Shown one piece after another: positions 51,837 to 53,261 of a stretch of 53,261 nucleotides of DNA. How positions within the stretch are numbered: position 1 is the first letter of the stretch; each line of letters starts with the position of its first letter. The notes below the pieces were generated by a model. It searched no databases. It had not been told where the DNA came from and saw only the letters and a list, made by a program, of their open reading frames with translations. Origin of the DNA: Xanthomarina maritima (GTDB lineage Bacteria > Bacteroidota > Bacteroidia > Flavobacteriales > Flavobacteriaceae); the NCBI RefSeq assembly GCF_008084905.1, contig NZ_VSFC01000009.1, forward strand, positions 1 through 53,261. Direction: 5' to 3'. The translations under genes and the position numbers were made by a program.

Positions 51837-52388
51837 TTAAATAACCATTGACGTTGAGTAGTTCCCAGTAGCACCATAAATATTGGAAACAAAATCACTA
51901 TAGCTAAAATCAGCAGCATTCAATCCAATATTGCCATAATTAGCTTCGTTTCGTCCTATGAATCTCCAACCAATACCATTGCCTTCATCAAGAACTTCAA
52001 GTCCAGATACATTTCCAGCACTTAAAGCATAAGGTACAGCCATAAATTGAGTAGTTCCCATATCTGTTAAACCAGAGCCTATATCTATTTGTACGTTCAG
52101 AAAGTGTTCATTTCGATTCCAATTTATATTTGAAAAGTTATCACTAGTTGTGCCTTCTCCTATATTTACAATAACAATACCGTTAGCATCGGTATTTACG
52201 GTATGGTTTTCTTGGTAAACGTTAGTTGCTGCTTCACCTTCTAAAATAGTAAACTGTATGGTTACTGATTGGTTAGCCATGACATTACCTAAATTGTCCT
52301 TAATCAAAGCCTTATAGTTAATAGCTTGTTGGGCAACCACTGAAAGTGTTGACAAAAATGCGATGAGTAAGATTAGTTTTGATTTCAT
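51837..52388 (-). CDS. Upstream half of split fibre gene: signal peptide and N-domain
   Basis: 183 aa ending prematurely. Signal peptide LILLIAFLSTLSVVAQQ. A beta-domain (INYKALIKDNLGNVMANQSV, QFMAVPYALSAGNVSGLEVL) resembles the N-terminal region of Bacteroidota S74 proteins, followed by EGNGIGWRFIGRNEANYGNI. Standing alone it is a truncated secreted protein without the S74 or repeat region. Its ATG follows the end of the upstream T9SS gene by 55 bases, with a hairpin between. Confidence 0.75.
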   Translation of the reverse strand: MKSKLILLIAFLSTLSVVAQQAINYKALIKDNLGNVMANQSVTIQFTILEGEAATNVYQENHTVNTDANGIVIVNIGEGTTSDNFSNINWNRNEHFLNVQIDIGSGLTDMGTTQFMAVPYALSAGNVSGLEVLDEGNGIGWRFIGRNEANYGNIGLNAADFSYSDFVSNIYGATGNYSTSMVI

Positions 52389-52405
52389 AATATTAAATTT
52401 TAACT

Positions 52406-52436
52406 AAAGCCTCTAGGAAAAATTCCCAAAGGCTTT
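52406..52436 (-). terminator. Hairpin between TSP3/MopE-like gene and fibre gene
   Basis: Outer arms AAAGCCT (52406-52412) and AGGCTTT (52430-52436), inner GGAA/TTCC around AAA. It lies just past the T9SS gene stop and about 18 bases before the fibre gene ATG (both leftward). The following T tract is weak, so it may be an attenuator rather than a full terminator. Confidence 0.45.
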
Positions 52437-52443
52437 GGTTTGT

Positions 52444-53261
52444 TTATTTTGTAACAATAATCTTTTTTGAAACTGATGAATTTCCATCTGTTATGAATAT
52501 AAAATACAAGCCCTCTTCTTTTAAACGGTCTTTAATATCCAATTCTATATGAGTAGAATAGCTTTGTTTGCATTGGTAAACGGCTATACCAAAGGTATTC
52601 TTAATTGTTATTGTTAGCGTATTGACATGTGCTACTCCATTTTTCAATACTACTGAAAATTTACCTGTTGTTGGGTTTGGATAAATCACCACATCTTCAA
52701 GCGAATTAGCCTGTTTTGTTTGCGTATTACAGCCTCCCAAGGTATCTCCATGATCTAAATGGCGTTGCAATTGGTTTTCTCTTACACAAAGTTCTACAGA
52801 CGTACCATTGTTTTTATTGTGGCAGATTAATACTTCGCCGGCAGAACAAGTATTACTATTACAAGCATTATTTGGATCATTTGGGCATGGGTCGTAACAA
52901 TCTAAAACCCCATCACCATCAGAATCTTGATCTCCAATACAAGGGTCTATACAATCTGGAATACCATCGGCATCTACATCAATAGTATCATCTTCTCGGT
53001 TACATACATCGTTACAATCAGCAACACCATCATTATCTCTATCTCTATCTACTACACCACAGCCACATTTGCCTGGCTCTATTTTCTTTCTATCGTTAGG
53101 GCAACCATCTAGGCAATCTGGTGTCCCATCGTTATCACTATCTAGAGCACAGTCGTTGGTGTCTGGCGTATCTGGATTACAGTCGTCGTCTATACCATTG
53201 TTTGGTATTTCGGTTGCACCTGGGTTGACATTTGGGTTTGTGTCGTCACAATCTTCAACTT
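52444..53261 (-). CDS. Calcium-binding TSP3/MopE-like surface protein, C-terminal part with T9SS domain (5' end outside window)
   Basis: Open from the right edge; the first complete codon begins at 53259, so 271 complete sense codons are visible. Seen from the edge: DTNPNVNPGATEIPNNGIDD-DCN, a MopE-type putative metal-binding motif. Next are thrombospondin type 3 Ca-binding repeats (ALDSDNDGTPDCLDGCPNDR, DADGIPDCIDPCIGDQDSDG). Then comes VLICHNKNNGTSVELCVREN followed by HLDHGDTLGGC, a pattern I recall from Bacteroidota surface proteins. The end is a T9SS type A sorting domain (VVIYPNPTTGKFSVVL to SNSSVSKKIIVT-like NSSVSKKIIVTK). The Met commonly read at 52770 is a TTG inside this domain, not a start. 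Likely a secreted adhesin. Confidence 0.85.
   Translation of the reverse strand, partial: VEDCDDTNPNVNPGATEIPNNGIDDDCNPDTPDTNDCALDSDNDGTPDCLDGCPNDRKKIEPGKCGCGVVDRDRDNDGVADCNDVCNREDDTIDVDADGIPDCIDPCIGDQDSDGDGVLDCYDPCPNDPNNACNSNTCSAGEVLICHNKNNGTSVELCVRENQLQRHLDHGDTLGGCNTQTKQANSLEDVVIYPNPTTGKFSVVLKNGVAHVNTLTITIKNTFGIAVYQCKQSYSTHIELDIKDRLKEEGLYFIFITDGNSSVSKKIIVTK

Larger units (their letters stand above)
50383..52388 (-). pseudogene. YadA-head/peptidase S74 surface fibre protein, split by one missing base
   Basis: Two adjacent minus-strand frames are halves of one gene. The upstream half (51837-52388) has a signal peptide and ends prematurely at ...YSTSMVI*. Inserting one G at about 51845-51846 restores MGYLTTASGERSTALGSVTT and joins the downstream frame, giving 668 aa over 2006 bases plus one. 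At equivalent positions elsewhere in the gene, the plus strand has ACCCAT (for example 51308-51317), here ACCAT. Order when restored: signal peptide, beta-rich N-domain, a GWRFIGR block, YadA-like head repeats, a second GWRFIGR block, more head repeats, then an S74 chaperone domain with coiled-coil tail. It could be a true mutation, phase switching or a sequencing error. Confidence 0.85.

Noticed and set aside
52444-52770. A separate 108-aa protein starting at 52770
   Set aside because: The 'Met' is a TTG codon inside a continuing open frame that reaches the right edge; the sorting domain belongs to a larger protein.
1-53261. CRISPR array, IS element, prophage or tRNA gene
   Set aside because: No regularly spaced repeats, transposase or integrase motifs, or clover-leaf TTCGAAT-type arms were seen on either strand.

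Overview
The window is AT-rich (roughly one third G+C by eye) and looks like chromosomal DNA of a marine-type Flavobacteriaceae (Bacteroidota). The evidence is several secreted proteins ending in type IX secretion (T9SS) type A sorting domains, LytS/LytTR two-component pairs, many promoters with the Bacteroidota -7 element TAnnTTTG, genes without clear Shine-Dalgarno sites, and a conserved dgkA-ftsK-lolA-lptF-ribB block. I see no tRNA, rRNA, IS element, prophage or CRISPR array.

Layout. 1-1929 (minus): N-terminal 643 codons of a very large secreted HYR/Ig-like adhesin that runs off the left edge. 2259-4163: dnaK, with a palindrome upstream. 4356-8555: collagen-like lipoprotein, L-serine dehydratase (a hairpin touches its start codon), an NTF2-like secreted protein, panB and an RluA-type pseudouridine synthase. 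8552-12265 (minus): the least explained block, namely a small lipoprotein, three tandem paralogous seven-helix membrane proteins, and a NarL-type histidine kinase without a response regulator; a decayed piece of a second lipoprotein copy lies between two paralogues. 12313-22365: comM, nitronate monooxygenase, YheT-type hydrolase, adenine deaminase, DsbD, tilS and pabB; a REP-like repeat occurs between genes and again in frame inside pabB.

22496-29799: DEAD-box helicase, SGNH hydrolase behind a leader ORF/terminator, esterase-TPR fusion, a short ExbB-like protein preceded by a 38-aa membrane peptide missed at usual length cut-offs, a LytS/LytTR pair, and a serine beta-lactamase-like protein. 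30016-38726: lpdA, a beta-propeller T9SS protein, a second LytTR/LytS pair in reversed gene order, a PAS-LuxR regulator, a divergent Lrp / methionine-gamma-lyase-like pair, and a YdjM-like membrane protein. 38829-48928 (plus): NhaC antiporter, peroxiredoxin, thioredoxin, an 85-aa protein, Tpx, DgkA, FtsK, LolA, LptF/G with an extra C-terminal membrane domain, and RibB carrying a GTP cyclohydrolase II domain without its zinc cysteines.

48925-53261 (minus): a surface-protein cluster with a lipoprotein, a small T9SS protein, a YadA-head/peptidase-S74 fibre protein split by one missing base, and the C-terminal part of a calcium-binding (TSP3/MopE-like) T9SS protein running off the right edge.

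Nothing here is a recognised defence or mobile system. The best candidate for an undescribed system is the 8552-12265 membrane-protein/lipoprotein/kinase block. All assignments come from reading the sequence; no database search was possible.
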